In this document: positions 1-9,697 of the stretch, piece after piece
Numbering within the stretch: position 1 is the stretch's first letter
Layout: each line of letters starts with the position of its first letter
Assembly: GCF_003201775.1 (NCBI RefSeq)
Contig: NZ_QJJZ01000001.1
Coordinates: forward strand, 381,233 to 445,232
Direction: 5' to 3'
DNA length: 64,000 bases
From: Arenibacter sp. ARW7G5Y1
GTDB lineage: Bacteria > Bacteroidota > Bacteroidia > Flavobacteriales > Flavobacteriaceae
The notes under the pieces: model-generated
Told to the model about the DNA's origin: nothing
Databases searched by the model: none
The model's input: only the letters and a program-made list of their open reading frames with translations
Position numbers and translations under genes: made by a program

Positions 1-132
1 ATTACTGTGGGCTGGTCCAAACACAAGAAAGTATTGGAAGGTAAAAGGAAGTTTAAGACCATTACCATTTTTTACGGTTTGGGATTGATCCTTATCCTTA
101 GCAGAATTCCATGGGCACAATGGCTCAATTAA
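1..132 (+). CDS. C-terminal end of a membrane protein (partial)
   Basis: The reading frame is open from the first base of the window and ends in TAA at 130-132, giving 43 residues of an unknown protein whose start lies outside the window. The visible part has a basic stretch (HKKVLEGKRKFK) followed by a hydrophobic stretch (FYGLGLILILSRIPWAQWL), which suggests a last transmembrane helix with a short tail. The family cannot be recognised from this fragment. Confidence 0.55.
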   Translation: MTVGWSKHKKVLEGKRKFKTITIFYGLGLILILSRIPWAQWLN

Positions 133-230
133 GGAATTGTCTTTGGGGATGTCAAGGTTTATCTGTTTGCCACTATTATGATCTTAACAGATTTAATTAA
201 AAAAAGTCATTAATCAAATTTATGTACCAT

Positions 231-824
231 ATGAAAAATTTAGTTATTGTTGTTCTGGCGCTTATGGCCATACCCGGAATATCCCAGGAAATATCCTTGT
301 TTAATGGCAAAGATCTGTCGGGTTGGACCATCTACGGCACCGAAAAATGGTATGTGGAAGATGGACTGCTTGTTTCGGAAAGTGGACCGGACAAACAATA
401 TGGTTATTTGGCCACGGATAAATATTATGATGATTTTGAACTTACCTTGGAGTTTAAACAGGAAGCCAATGGAAACAGTGGGGTGTTTGTTCGGTCTACT
501 GTAGATGGCACCAAAGTTAGTGGCTGGCAAGTGGAGGTTGCACCTCCGGGCCATAATACGGGAGGTGTTTATGAATCCTATGGCAGGGGTTGGCTAATTA
601 AGCCCGATCCCGAAAAGGATAAGGTACTCAAGGTAGGGGAGTGGAATACGATGAAAATTAAGCTGTCCGGCAATAAGTTGACCTCTTGGCTCAATGGCAC
701 GGAAATGGTTAGCATTACCGACGATAAAATTGGAGCCGGTAAAGGTGCCATTGCCCTTCAAATACACGACGGTGGCGGAATAAAGGTAAAGTGGAGAAAT
801 ATCAATATTGTACTTCCGCAATAA
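231..824 (+). CDS. Secreted DUF1080 (3-keto-disaccharide hydrolase-like) protein
   Basis: This is a 197-residue exported protein made of one DUF1080 domain, a concanavalin-like beta-sandwich found in Bacteroidota and Planctomycetes proteins acting on sugars; some members hydrolyse 3-keto-glycosides. A signal peptide covers about residues 1-20 (MKNLVIVVLALMAIPG, then ISQE). The domain opens with the typical FNGKDLSGW motif, continues with NSGVFVRS in the middle, and ends with IALQIHDGGGIKVKWRNI, so it is complete. An alternative ATG lies 9 bp upstream at 222; the start at 231 is preferred because it places the Lys and hydrophobic core as in a normal signal peptide. The gene ends 4 bp from the convergent endonuclease gene. 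The substrate is unknown. Confidence 0.85.
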   Translation: MKNLVIVVLALMAIPGISQEISLFNGKDLSGWTIYGTEKWYVEDGLLVSESGPDKQYGYLATDKYYDDFELTLEFKQEANGNSGVFVRSTVDGTKVSGWQVEVAPPGHNTGGVYESYGRGWLIKPDPEKDKVLKVGEWNTMKIKLSGNKLTSWLNGTEMVSITDDKIGAGKGAIALQIHDGGGIKVKWRNINIVLPQ

Positions 825-828
825 GTAT

Positions 829-1872
829 TTAGTCTATGGCCTTAATTAGGTGGATATATACCGGGAAATGGTCGCTGTAGCCCGCAGTATAGCTTCCACC
901 TGCATAAGTGCGTAAGGGATATCCTTTATATTGGCCCTTTTTATCAATAAGGTAAGGCGGATTATATACTCCCGCCTTCCAGAAATGATATTGGCCTGGC
1001 AATTTGCGTGTAATATTGGCGGTGAAAAAGATTTGATCAAATAGGTTCCATTGATCCCTATAGGCCAAGGAGCCGATTCCTTTTTTATAAAGTTGTTCCA
1101 TAGGATTATAAAGATCGCTATTCTCCAAATTGAATAGCTTTCCCCTGGTCTTCAATATTTTTTTTAAACTATCGTCTATTGGATCGTCATTAAAATCGCC
1201 CATACTGATGATTTTGACCTCTGGGCCCAACTTTGAAATGGAATCTATAATTCGCTTGTTGAGTCGGGCCGCCTCTAGTCTATAGGGTTTGCTCCTGGCT
1301 TCCCCTCCGCTTCTGGAAGGCCAGTGGTTTACGATGAAGTGCATCTCCTCTCCATCCAAAAGACCGCTTACAACCAGTTGATCCCTAGTGTAATCCCTAT
1401 AATCTTCTTCATTACTGAGCAAAAGTCGACGACTGATAAATGAAGTGGGCAGGAAAGCAGTTTTTTTATATAAAAGGGCCACATCGATACCTCGCTCATC
1501 AGGGGAGTCAAAATGTACTATTCCATAGCCTTTATCTCTAAGGTGGGGATGGTTGGTCAGATCTTCAACTACCTGTCTATTTTCCAATTCGCACAGCCCA
1601 ATAATATCTGGGGAGGATGGGGCATCGGGACTTCCTATTTCCGACAAGACTTTGGACAAATTGTGTATTTTTTGGTTATATCGCTCTAAGGTCCAGTTGT
1701 CTTTTCCAGTTGGTGTGCGGTCGTCATCATAAGTTAGGGAGTCGTTGAAGGTATCAAATAAGTTTTCCAAATTGTAAAAGGCCACGGTCCTTATTTGGTA
1801 TGTTTTACTTTCCTGTGCCATGGTAATGTTCAGGATAAATAGGAGTATAAAAAATGTGAAGCCAATACCCAT
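829..1872 (-). CDS. Secreted endonuclease/exonuclease/phosphatase family protein
   Basis: This 347-residue protein belongs to the EEP superfamily (DNase I-like, Mg2+-dependent phosphodiesterases). The signal peptide ends near residue 20 (NITMAQES). Visible active-site motifs are N34 in YNLEN, E95/E97 in GLCELENR, H183 in NHWPSRSGG, D226 and N228 in MGDFNDD, and a C-terminal YSDHFPV. All catalytic positions look present, so activity on nucleic acid or other phosphodiesters is likely, in the periplasm or outside the cell. It is transcribed away from a TonB-dependent receptor and a DUF5689/lamin-tail lipoprotein that start about 120 bp away. That grouping points to use of extracellular DNA or organic phosphate. 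The exact substrate is inferred. Confidence 0.88.
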   Translation of the reverse strand: MGIGFTFFILLFILNITMAQESKTYQIRTVAFYNLENLFDTFNDSLTYDDDRTPTGKDNWTLERYNQKIHNLSKVLSEIGSPDAPSSPDIIGLCELENRQVVEDLTNHPHLRDKGYGIVHFDSPDERGIDVALLYKKTAFLPTSFISRRLLLSNEEDYRDYTRDQLVVSGLLDGEEMHFIVNHWPSRSGGEARSKPYRLEAARLNKRIIDSISKLGPEVKIISMGDFNDDPIDDSLKKILKTRGKLFNLENSDLYNPMEQLYKKGIGSLAYRDQWNLFDQIFFTANITRKLPGQYHFWKAGVYNPPYLIDKKGQYKGYPLRTYAGGSYTAGYSDHFPVYIHLIKAID

Positions 1873-1993
1873 AGATTATATGATTGATTTAACTAATGCA
1901 GTATTTATATTAATTTTCCTGGAATAAATTAAGAATAATCTGTCAAATTTTATATATTAATGGTCGTTTTGTTAAAGTATTCCATCTTCATCA

Positions 1994-4735
1994 ATGAGAA
2001 TTGGTTTAGCAATATCCTATTTCATACTGCATAGCATCTGGAGTTATGCACAGGAAATCTACTATGTTAAGGGTTTTGTTAAGGATATAGCAACCCGTGA
2101 TCCCATTGAATTTGCCAAAATTGAAATTTCGGGGTCTGTGTTTGTGGAATCTGATCCCGTGAATGGAAAATTTGTGCTTTCCCTAAAAAAACCTGGAGAT
2201 TTTATTCTATCAATTTCCGCCCAAGATTATCTGTCTAAAAGAATCCCTATTTCCATAGGGGATGGAGATCTGGATTTGGGAATTATTTTTTTGGACCGGG
2301 ATATTGTTCAGGATAAAACAGACAATTTAATTACTTTAACGGATTCCGATTTGTTGGAAGATGGGAGCATTTCAATGAGCGTGGGCATGCTACAGGCCAC
2401 CAAGGATATTTTTTTAAATAGGGCGGCATTCGATTTTGGCCAGGCATTTTTTCGTGTAAGGGGCTATGGATCGGAAAATGGCATTATACTTCTAAATGGA
2501 ATTCCAATGAACAAATTGATGGACGGACGCCCTCAATGGAATAACTGGGGAGGCCTTAACGATGTAACACGAAATCAGGAATTTACCCATGGGTTACAGG
2601 CATCGGATTACTCCTTTGGTGGTGTTTTGGGAGTTACCAATATTAGTACTAGGCCATCTTCTTTAAGGAAAGGATTGCGTTTTTCTACCTCGGCATCCAA
2701 TAGAACTTATACAGGCCGATTTATGGCAACCTATACCTCGGATCTGCCACAGAAAGGTATAAGTTATAGTATCTCCGCATCCAGAAGGTGGGCCAAAGAG
2801 GGTTATATAGATGGAACCTTGTACGATGCCAATTCTTTTTTTGGTGCTTTTGAATTTAAATTGGATGACAGAAATAGTGTAAATCTAACGAGCATATGGG
2901 CCTCCAATCGCCGAGGAAGTTCTTCAGCGATCACCGAGGAAGTTTTTCAGTTGGCCGGGAACAAATACAACCCTTATTGGGGTACCCAAAATGGTGAAAT
3001 TAGAAACTCGAGGGAAAGAAAAATTGTGGAGCCTATATTTATGTTCAACCACTATTTCAGTTCTAAAAGGTTCTATCTAAACACTGGAATTTCCTATCAA
3101 TTTGGAACAATTTCCAAAGGAAGGATAGGATACTATAATGCCCCCAATCCGGATAAAACTTATTATAGATATTTGCCTAGTTATTATATCAATAGTCCTA
3201 TAGGAGCCAATTTTATAGCTGCCAATATGGCCAAGGACGGATTCTTGAAAAATCCACAGTTAAATTGGGACCAACTATACGGGGCAAATTCCAGTTTGTC
3301 TGTACAAGGAAAAGCCGCCTATATTTCCTACGAGGATATCAATGAAAATCAACAATTTAATGTAACTACCATTGGTAATTACGCTCTAAACGACCACTTC
3401 AAAATTGATTTTGGAGGGCATTATTCCAATTTGGACTCGGACAACTATGCAGAAATCAGCGATTTGTTGGGAGCGGATTATCACGAGGATATAGACCCGT
3501 TTTCCAATACAAAAAATGATTTGGACGGAAATATCAACAAGACAACATCCAATCTATTCAACTATTATTACAATATTAAGGCTGAAGTCTATGATGCCTT
3601 TGTCCAAATCGGTATAAGATATCCGAAATGGGACGGGTTCTTGGCCGCAAATTATGTCTCTACCAATTATCAAAGGGACGGTAAGTTTAGGAACGAACGA
3701 TTTGCGAATTCTTCCTTTGGTAAGGGCGTAAAAGTTGGGTTTTCCAATTTTGGAGCCAAAGCGGGTTTAACCTATAAATTTAATGGGAGGCATTGGGTTG
3801 CCTTAAATGGGGCTTTTTTGACCAAGCCACCGGTTTATCAAAATGTTTTTATTAACCCAAGGGAGAATAATCAGGTGGTAAATAATCTTCAAAGTGAAAT
3901 AATAACATCCACAGACCTTAATTATTATCTTAGACTACCAAATGTAACCGGACGCTTGTCTGGCTATTATACGCGATTTCAGAATACTACCGATATCAAT
4001 TTTTTCTTTGTGGATGCAGGGGTGGGCAGCGATTTTGTGCAGGAAGTACTTACGGATTTGGACAAGCTTCATTTGGGAACGGAATTAGGGTTGGAGTATC
4101 AACTTTCATCGGCTGTGAAAATATCCTTGGTGGCGGCCTTGGGCAAATTTTTGTATGCCAGTGATCCATATGTAACCATAAATTTTGATACGGCCGGAGC
4201 AGAGGAAGATATTTTAAGTCCAGAAGGCAATATAGAATTAGGGGCTGCAAAGTTGAAGGATTACAAATTGTCCCAAGGACCTCAAAAAGCATTTGCCTTG
4301 GGGATGGAATACAGAGACCCCAAATATTGGTGGGTAGGGGCTACTGCCAATTATTTAGGGAACAATTACCCCGGTATTTCTACTATAACAAGGACACAGA
4401 GCTTTTATTTGGATCCCGATACCGGGATGGCATTTCCCAATGCTACCGATGAAAATGTAGCACGCTTACTGTCCCAAAATAAATTGGACAACTTTTATTT
4501 ACTGAATATTGTGGGGGGCAAATCATGGTTGAAAAAGGGTAAGTATATAAGCGTTTTTGCGAGTATTAACAATGTTTTTGATTCAGTTTTTAGAACGGGT
4601 GGATACGAACAAAGTAGGAACGGTAATTTTGGTCAGTTGCATCAGGACAATTTAAGTGGTAACCCCTCTTTTGCCCCGAAATATTGGTATGGCTATGGAC
4701 GAACCTATTTTATAAATTTTGCTATTGGTTTTTAA
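1994..4735 (+). CDS. TonB-dependent receptor with carboxypeptidase-like N-terminal domain
   Basis: This 913-residue outer-membrane receptor has a signal peptide (about residues 1-19, ending WSYAQE), a carboxypeptidase-regulatory-like beta-sandwich at about 22-105 (VKGFVKDIATRDPIEFAKIE), a plug domain around 120-230 with FRVRGYGSENGIILLNGIPM, and a long beta-barrel ending in an aromatic residue (YFINFAIGF). Such receptors import a bound ligand with TonB/ExbBD energy. It is followed 41 bp later by a DUF5689/LTD lipoprotein and lies divergent from a secreted EEP nuclease/phosphatase. This suggests a ligand derived from nucleic acids or organophosphates, but the sequence alone does not prove a substrate. 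Confidence 0.88.
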   Translation: MRIGLAISYFILHSIWSYAQEIYYVKGFVKDIATRDPIEFAKIEISGSVFVESDPVNGKFVLSLKKPGDFILSISAQDYLSKRIPISIGDGDLDLGIIFLDRDIVQDKTDNLITLTDSDLLEDGSISMSVGMLQATKDIFLNRAAFDFGQAFFRVRGYGSENGIILLNGIPMNKLMDGRPQWNNWGGLNDVTRNQEFTHGLQASDYSFGGVLGVTNISTRPSSLRKGLRFSTSASNRTYTGRFMATYTSDLPQKGISYSISASRRWAKEGYIDGTLYDANSFFGAFEFKLDDRNSVNLTSIWASNRRGSSSAITEEVFQLAGNKYNPYWGTQNGEIRNSRERKIVEPIFMFNHYFSSKRFYLNTGISYQFGTISKGRIGYYNAPNPDKTYYRYLPSYYINSPIGANFIAANMAKDGFLKNPQLNWDQLYGANSSLSVQGKAAYISYEDINENQQFNVTTIGNYALNDHFKIDFGGHYSNLDSDNYAEISDLLGADYHEDIDPFSNTKNDLDGNINKTTSNLFNYYYNIKAEVYDAFVQIGIRYPKWDGFLAANYVSTNYQRDGKFRNERFANSSFGKGVKVGFSNFGAKAGLTYKFNGRHWVALNGAFLTKPPVYQNVFINPRENNQVVNNLQSEIITSTDLNYYLRLPNVTGRLSGYYTRFQNTTDINFFFVDAGVGSDFVQEVLTDLDKLHLGTELGLEYQLSSAVKISLVAALGKFLYASDPYVTINFDTAGAEEDILSPEGNIELGAAKLKDYKLSQGPQKAFALGMEYRDPKYWWVGATANYLGNNYPGISTITRTQSFYLDPDTGMAFPNATDENVARLLSQNKLDNFYLLNIVGGKSWLKKGKYISVFASINNVFDSVFRTGGYEQSRNGNFGQLHQDNLSGNPSFAPKYWYGYGRTYFINFAIGF

Positions 4736-4776
4736 TATTCCCATTTGTAAACGGATTGGAGAGAAATAATGGAACA

Positions 4777-6147
4777 ATGAATTTCAGGATCAACAATTTT
4801 GGATGCATTACCACGCTTCTGGGTCTATACCTTGTAATAGCCTGTGTTAATGACAATAATTTTGAAACTCCCAATGCCATTTGTGAATCGGATCTTTCGG
4901 CCAATTTTACCATAGGGGAGTTAAAAGCACTTTATGTTGATGAATTGATACAGATTCAGGAAGATTACGTTTTAGAGGGGTATGTAGTATCATCCGATAT
5001 AGCGGGCAATTTTTTTGGCACCCTTCACATACAGGATAAACTTGCCAATCCTACCCAGGGTCTTCAATTGGAAATTGACCTCAGGGATTCACATTTGTTT
5101 TATGAAGTGGGAACAAAAATCTTTATAAGAGCTAAGGGGCTCTATTTGGGTAAGAGTAAGGGAGCAATTGTACTTGGCGGTGTTTTTAGTGCTTTCGGAA
5201 ACCTCTCTGTGGGGCGTTTGCCTGCTGCGATAGTTCCGCAGCATTTATATAAGGCCTGTGATCCATTGGGAATACTCCAGCCCAAATCGGTTGGTATTAA
5301 TGAGTTGGACGATTCCATGTTAAGCACCTTGGTTCAATTTAGCAATATGGAAATTTTACTGGACGAATTGGGACAAACCTTTGCCGAAAAAGAGAAAGAA
5401 ACCATAAGGACTTTGACCAATTGTGAGGATTTGGAACTAGAACTGTTGAACAGTGGGTATTCCGATTTTCAGGCTAGTTTTTTGCCGGAAGGCAATGGAT
5501 CCATAACCGGGGTATTGGTAAAGGACAATAAGACTTATCAGTTGGTAATAAGGGATACCACGGATATTGCTTTTACGAATATACGTTGTGAGGATTTGGT
5601 GGATGAATTTACCTCCACGAAAGTTTTTATTTCGGAGTTGGCGGATCCGGATAACAATGCAGGCGCTAGGTTTGTAGAGCTTTATAATTCAGATTCGGAA
5701 CAGTTGAATTTAAAGGGATGGACTTTAAGAAGGTACACTAATGGCAATACTGAAGTTGGTTCTACCATTGACTTGTCCGGATATGTCATTGAGGGCAATA
5801 CTACCTTTGTTATTTCCCCGAATGCTTTGGAGTTTGAAGCGGTATATGGCTTTCCGCCCAACCACAGCGTTTCCACCAATAGTCCTGCAGATTCCAACGG
5901 GGATGATAATTTGGAATTGGTAGATCCTTTTGGGACCGTTATAGATAGTTTTGGGGTCATTGGAGAGGATGGCTCCGGTACCAACCATGAATTTGAGGAT
6001 GGCAGGGCCTTAAGGAATGAAAACGTCTCTGAAGCAAATCCACATTTTACGCCCAGTGAATGGACCATTTACAATGATTCCGGAGAAGGGGGTACCATTA
6101 ATGAACCTCAAAATGCTCCGGACGATTTTGATCCTGGTATTCGGTAA
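4777..6147 (+). CDS. DUF5689 and lamin-tail domain lipoprotein
   Basis: The protein has 456 residues from the chosen start. The frame is open further upstream to an ATG at 4684, but that overlaps the receptor gene; the start at 4777 gives a proper lipoprotein signal with lipobox LVIAC at Cys23. The N-terminal part (about 35-265) matches DUF5689, an OB-fold-like domain of Bacteroidota (EDYVLEGYVVSSDIAGNFF). The C-terminal part (about 280-430) is a lamin-tail domain (VFISELADPDNNAGARFVEL, then LKGWTLRRYTNG). Both kinds of domain are linked to surface handling of nucleic acids. It probably works with the upstream receptor as its surface partner. Confidence 0.82.
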   Translation: MNFRINNFGCITTLLGLYLVIACVNDNNFETPNAICESDLSANFTIGELKALYVDELIQIQEDYVLEGYVVSSDIAGNFFGTLHIQDKLANPTQGLQLEIDLRDSHLFYEVGTKIFIRAKGLYLGKSKGAIVLGGVFSAFGNLSVGRLPAAIVPQHLYKACDPLGILQPKSVGINELDDSMLSTLVQFSNMEILLDELGQTFAEKEKETIRTLTNCEDLELELLNSGYSDFQASFLPEGNGSITGVLVKDNKTYQLVIRDTTDIAFTNIRCEDLVDEFTSTKVFISELADPDNNAGARFVELYNSDSEQLNLKGWTLRRYTNGNTEVGSTIDLSGYVIEGNTTFVISPNALEFEAVYGFPPNHSVSTNSPADSNGDDNLELVDPFGTVIDSFGVIGEDGSGTNHEFEDGRALRNENVSEANPHFTPSEWTIYNDSGEGGTINEPQNAPDDFDPGIR

Positions 6148-6149
6148 TT

Positions 6150-6557
6150 TTAAGCGTTGCTCCTATTGGTTATTAATTTAAGAAGATCTGCCGATTTGAT
6201 GGGTTTTAAAATGTAATTGCTTACCAAACTATAATCTTTTGCCTTAATTACGTCTCGTGGATCTATGGAGGAACTGATGATATAAATGGTTACCTCCTTG
6301 GTACTGCTATTTGGCATTTTAATAAAATCGTCCAGAAACTCCCATCCATCCATAATGGGCATATTCAGGTCCAATAAAATAATGGAGGGAAGTGCTATGC
6401 ACTCAGTAACCATATTGTTCAATCCATCTATAGCATCCTGTCCGTTTTGATAGACCAATATGGTATTACAGAAATCGATTTCCTTCATCGATTTTTTAAT
6501 TCCATATATGGCAATGGGGTCGTCATCTATGATACAACTACTTTCAATTTTTTCCAT
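6150..6557 (-). CDS. Single-domain response regulator
   Basis: This 135-residue protein is a CheY-like receiver domain with no output domain. It has the acidic pocket IDDD at 10-13, the phospho-acceptor Asp63 in LLDLNMPIMDGW, the Ser switch region near 95-97 (IISSS) and Lys118 in YILKPI, so every conserved receiver position is present. It follows the histidine kinase gene by 12 bp on the same strand, so the two are almost surely co-transcribed cognate partners. Output must pass through protein interaction or phosphotransfer, since no DNA-binding or enzymatic domain is attached. It belongs to the Rcp1-like subgroup common in Bacteroidota and cyanobacteria. Confidence 0.92.
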   Translation of the reverse strand: MEKIESSCIIDDDPIAIYGIKKSMKEIDFCNTILVYQNGQDAIDGLNNMVTECIALPSIILLDLNMPIMDGWEFLDDFIKMPNSSTKEVTIYIISSSIDPRDVIKAKDYSLVSNYILKPIKSADLLKLITNRSNA

Positions 6558-6569
6558 GGTTCTTTAATT

Positions 6570-8771
6570 TTATGCAGCGACCAAGGTGATTTTAAAAAGT
6601 GTTCCCTGGTCAACAGCACTCTCCACTTCAATTTTTCCATTCATCGCCTCTATTTGGTTTTTGGTAATAAAAAGCCCTATGCCCTTGGAATCCTCATGAT
6701 CGTGAAATGTTTTGTACATTCCAAAGAGCTTTTTGCCATGTCGCTCAAGATTGATTCCCAAGCCATTATCCCTGAAATTCAAAACGATGTTATTTTCTGT
6801 TTTGGTGGCCTGTATGGTAATCTTTGGAATTCTATTGGGACTACTGTATTTAATACTGTTGGTGAAAAGATTTAGAAGAACACTATCCAGATAGGCGTGT
6901 ATACCTTTGACCTTAATGGATTGGTCTATGGAAATATGGCATTCTACATTTTTTTGTTGTAGGAGGGCACTAATATTTTTTTCTACGTTTTTAACTATTT
7001 TATTTAAATTAACATCCTGTAATTGGCTTTTGGCATCAGTAGTGATCTGAACAACTTCGTTTAGATGCATAACCGTTTCGTTTAAACTTTCGGATGCATG
7101 TATTATCATTGTTTCAATTTCCTTTTTTTCGCTTTCCCCCTGTTCCTCTTGTAAATAATTGGATAACATGGAAAGATTGGAAGAATGTGAGCGGAGATTG
7201 TGGGAAACAATATGGGCAAAATTTAATAAGCTATTATTCTGACTTTTAGTTAATTCCAAAAACTCCTCAGATTTCTTTTGGGCTTCTATTTTAGCGGTAA
7301 TATCCAACACTTGGGAAATAAAATGCGAAATATTGCCTTCTATATCCTTAACGGCAGTAACAGTGAGCACAACATATACGATCTGTCCCTGTTTGTGGAA
7401 GTATCTTTTTTCCAACTGGTAACTATTGCTGTTCCCTTCCAATAGTGCTTGTAATTGGCTTAAATCCTTATTAAGATCTTCAGGATGTGTAATATCTTGA
7501 AAGGAAAGCTGTAATAGTTCTTTTCTTGAATACCCTAGGCTAAGACAAAGGTTGTCATTTACGTCCAACCACGAGCCATCGGTTGCAACCAACGCCATAC
7601 CAACAGCCGAAGATTTAAAGGATCCCTTAAAGGATTCTTCGTTCTTATTTAATTTTAATTGGGTGTTCACTAATTTTGTGATGTCCCAATTGGTCCCGAC
7701 CATTTTAATTATTTTTCCCTCATTGTCCTTAAAAATTCCGGCATTGGCCTTAATGTGTTTTATAGTGCCGTCTGGATGAATAATTCGAAACTCGGTCTTA
7801 AAATCTTGAATTCCGGCCAATGCCATGTCAAATTCCTTTAGGCATCGCTCTAGGTCATCCGGATGTACGGTAGCTTTCCAAGATTCGAAAGTGCCTTTAA
7901 AGTCTTTAGGTTTTACTCCAAATAAAGGAAACATTTCGTCGTTCCACTCAAGCTCATCTTCCAGTACATTGTATTCCCAAATTCCTATATTGGCTACTTC
8001 CGTAGCCAAATCGAGCCTTTCCTTAATTTGGGCATTTTTGATTTCGGCCTTTTTCTTTTTGTCTATATCTTGAAATATTCCGTATAGCCTAACACATTTT
8101 CCATTGACCAACTCGGGCATTCCCTTGGCCCGTACCCACTTCTCTTTGCCTTTGGCCGTAACGATCTGTAATTCGGTATCCCATTCTTCTCCTTTGGTTA
8201 TGGCCTTTTGGATCAATTTGACAATTTTTTCCTTATGTTCCCCTTCCTTATAGAAATTTATTCCTGTCTCCAGACGAGGAACATAATCCATAGGCACTTC
8301 ATGTATCTCCTTTGTAATTCTGGACCAATGAATGGTGTTGGTTATTATATCCATATCCCAGCCTCCCATTTTAGCTACATTTTCAGCCGCAATCAAAAGA
8401 TCTTTAGCGCGCTTCACTTTGGTAATGTTGGTGCTGGTTATTATAAGGCCACCTATGGTGCCGTCCATATCTTTCCAAGGTTTAATGCTCCATTGATACC
8501 AATGGTTGCTGCCATCTGGCATAATATGTTTTTGTTCTTCAACAATACTATCCTCAATGGAAAAACTATTTTCGAGGACTTTTCGAAATGCCGGAGGAGT
8601 ATTGGGAACTATCTCAAAAAAGGATTTTCCAAAGATTTCTTTATCCTGGCTTACAAATTCTTGTTGCCAAGAGTTGGAACAATTTATAAAACAAAGATTG
8701 GTATCCAAGGTTGCAATGGCAATAGGGGCTTCTTCTATTGTTATCGTTCGTGTTAAGGTATCCAAAATCAT
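6570..8771 (-). CDS. Multi-PAS sensor histidine kinase (cytoplasmic)
   Basis: This 733-residue kinase has four PAS/PAC modules in tandem (about 10-125, 135-245, 255-375 and 385-500), with PAC ends such as GIFQDIDKKKKAE and GTNWDITK. A dimerisation/phospho-acceptor region with His524 (HIVSHNLRSHSSNL) and a HATPase domain follow, with N box Asn638 (LFTNSIKYSS), G1 at 668 (DNGLG) and G2 at 697 (GIGLF). No transmembrane segment is visible, so the signal is probably cytoplasmic. The PAS ligand (haem, flavin or none) cannot be told from sequence. The cognate receiver protein follows 12 bp downstream. Confidence 0.93.
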   Translation of the reverse strand: MILDTLTRTITIEEAPIAIATLDTNLCFINCSNSWQQEFVSQDKEIFGKSFFEIVPNTPPAFRKVLENSFSIEDSIVEEQKHIMPDGSNHWYQWSIKPWKDMDGTIGGLIITSTNITKVKRAKDLLIAAENVAKMGGWDMDIITNTIHWSRITKEIHEVPMDYVPRLETGINFYKEGEHKEKIVKLIQKAITKGEEWDTELQIVTAKGKEKWVRAKGMPELVNGKCVRLYGIFQDIDKKKKAEIKNAQIKERLDLATEVANIGIWEYNVLEDELEWNDEMFPLFGVKPKDFKGTFESWKATVHPDDLERCLKEFDMALAGIQDFKTEFRIIHPDGTIKHIKANAGIFKDNEGKIIKMVGTNWDITKLVNTQLKLNKNEESFKGSFKSSAVGMALVATDGSWLDVNDNLCLSLGYSRKELLQLSFQDITHPEDLNKDLSQLQALLEGNSNSYQLEKRYFHKQGQIVYVVLTVTAVKDIEGNISHFISQVLDITAKIEAQKKSEEFLELTKSQNNSLLNFAHIVSHNLRSHSSNLSMLSNYLQEEQGESEKKEIETMIIHASESLNETVMHLNEVVQITTDAKSQLQDVNLNKIVKNVEKNISALLQQKNVECHISIDQSIKVKGIHAYLDSVLLNLFTNSIKYSSPNRIPKITIQATKTENNIVLNFRDNGLGINLERHGKKLFGMYKTFHDHEDSKGIGLFITKNQIEAMNGKIEVESAVDQGTLFKITLVAA

Positions 8772-9114
8772 ACAGGGTTTTAGGGGAATTAGACAAGTAA
8801 TTATATAAACGTAGGAATATGGCTATAAATTGTGAAGGGCAATTAAATTACCAAAAGATGTTGGATTTTAGACATTTTAAAGGGTAATTATTCCATGAAA
8901 CACCATTTTAAACGAGGCGGCACTTTCATTAAGGACATATTTGATTTTTAGAATGAATGACCTTGAACCATTATGGAGATACAACTATAGGTTAGGGAAT
9001 TTTTTAGCGCATGACCCGTATTTTTTTGGGTCAATGGGAATAAATTTTTTAATCTATATATTCGGTTTACTAAAGTGAATGTTTTTTTATACATTTAACT
9101 AATGGCATATAATT
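8772..9114. other. Divergent intergenic region between histidine kinase and ankyrin gene
   Basis: This 343-bp gap separates two divergently transcribed genes and should hold both promoters. No open frame of interest is present. The only clear structure is a small inverted repeat at 9012-9033 (TGACCC and GGGTCA around a T-rich loop). A possible -7 box TACATTTA sits about 20 bp upstream of the ankyrin start. Neither is strong. Confidence 0.4.
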
Positions 9115-9585
9115 ATGAACGAGTTTTTCTTTAACGAAATTAGGAATGGGAACTTTGATGAGGTAAGGGCCATGTTGAAGAAAAACCCCCTGTTGTTGGA
9201 CAGCAAGGACCAACGCGGATCTACTCCCCTTATTCTTTCTACCTATTACGACCAAGAGGAAATTACCGATCTTTTGTTGCAAAATGGAGCCAAAATTGAC
9301 GCCAAAGATGCCACTGGCAATACAGCCCTAATGGGTGTCTGCTTTAAAGGGTATTCGGATGTGGCCAAAAAGTTGCTAGATAATGGGGCCAGTGTTAACG
9401 AACGAAATACTATGGGGGCAACCTGCCTTATTTATGCCGCAACATTCAATAGGGAAGAGATCGTGAAAATGCTTTTGGCCAAAGGCGCCGATACCTCGAT
9501 CAAAGATATACGCGGCCTTTCGGCTTTGGATCATGCAAAAGAACAGGGTACGCCATCACTTATAGCACTGCTGGAAAATGCCTAA
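9115..9585 (+). CDS. Ankyrin repeat protein
   Basis: This 156-residue soluble protein is built from about four ankyrin repeats. The helix-turn-helix signatures are visible as GSTPLILSTYYDQEEITDLL, GNTALMGVCFKGYSDVAKKL, GATCLIYAATFNREEIVKML and a final RGLSALDHAKEQG, each followed by a hairpin such as LQNGAKIDAKDA. There is no signal peptide or membrane segment, so it is probably a cytoplasmic protein-binding module. The partner is unknown. In other bacteria such small ankyrin proteins often sit beside catalases or cytoplasmic immunity genes, but no such neighbour is present here. Confidence 0.9.
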   Translation: MNEFFFNEIRNGNFDEVRAMLKKNPLLLDSKDQRGSTPLILSTYYDQEEITDLLLQNGAKIDAKDATGNTALMGVCFKGYSDVAKKLLDNGASVNERNTMGATCLIYAATFNREEIVKMLLAKGADTSIKDIRGLSALDHAKEQGTPSLIALLENA

Positions 9586-9697
9586 AATGAATTCATGGAT
9601 TTGTGGGCAAGGTCATTCTTGTCAAAAGAATCAAGCATTTGTACAAACAGACCCTCTAGAATTATCCGTTAGTATATTTTGATTGGAGCAATAGCAT

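Noticed and set aside
1925..1975. CTGTCA word upstream of the TonB receptor as a possible Pho box
   Set aside because: Only one half-site is seen; the second direct repeat at 11-bp spacing is missing, so phosphate control cannot be claimed from sequence.
4684..4776. Longer start for the DUF5689/LTD lipoprotein
   Set aside because: It overlaps the receptor gene's 3' end and would bury the lipoprotein signal at residue 54.
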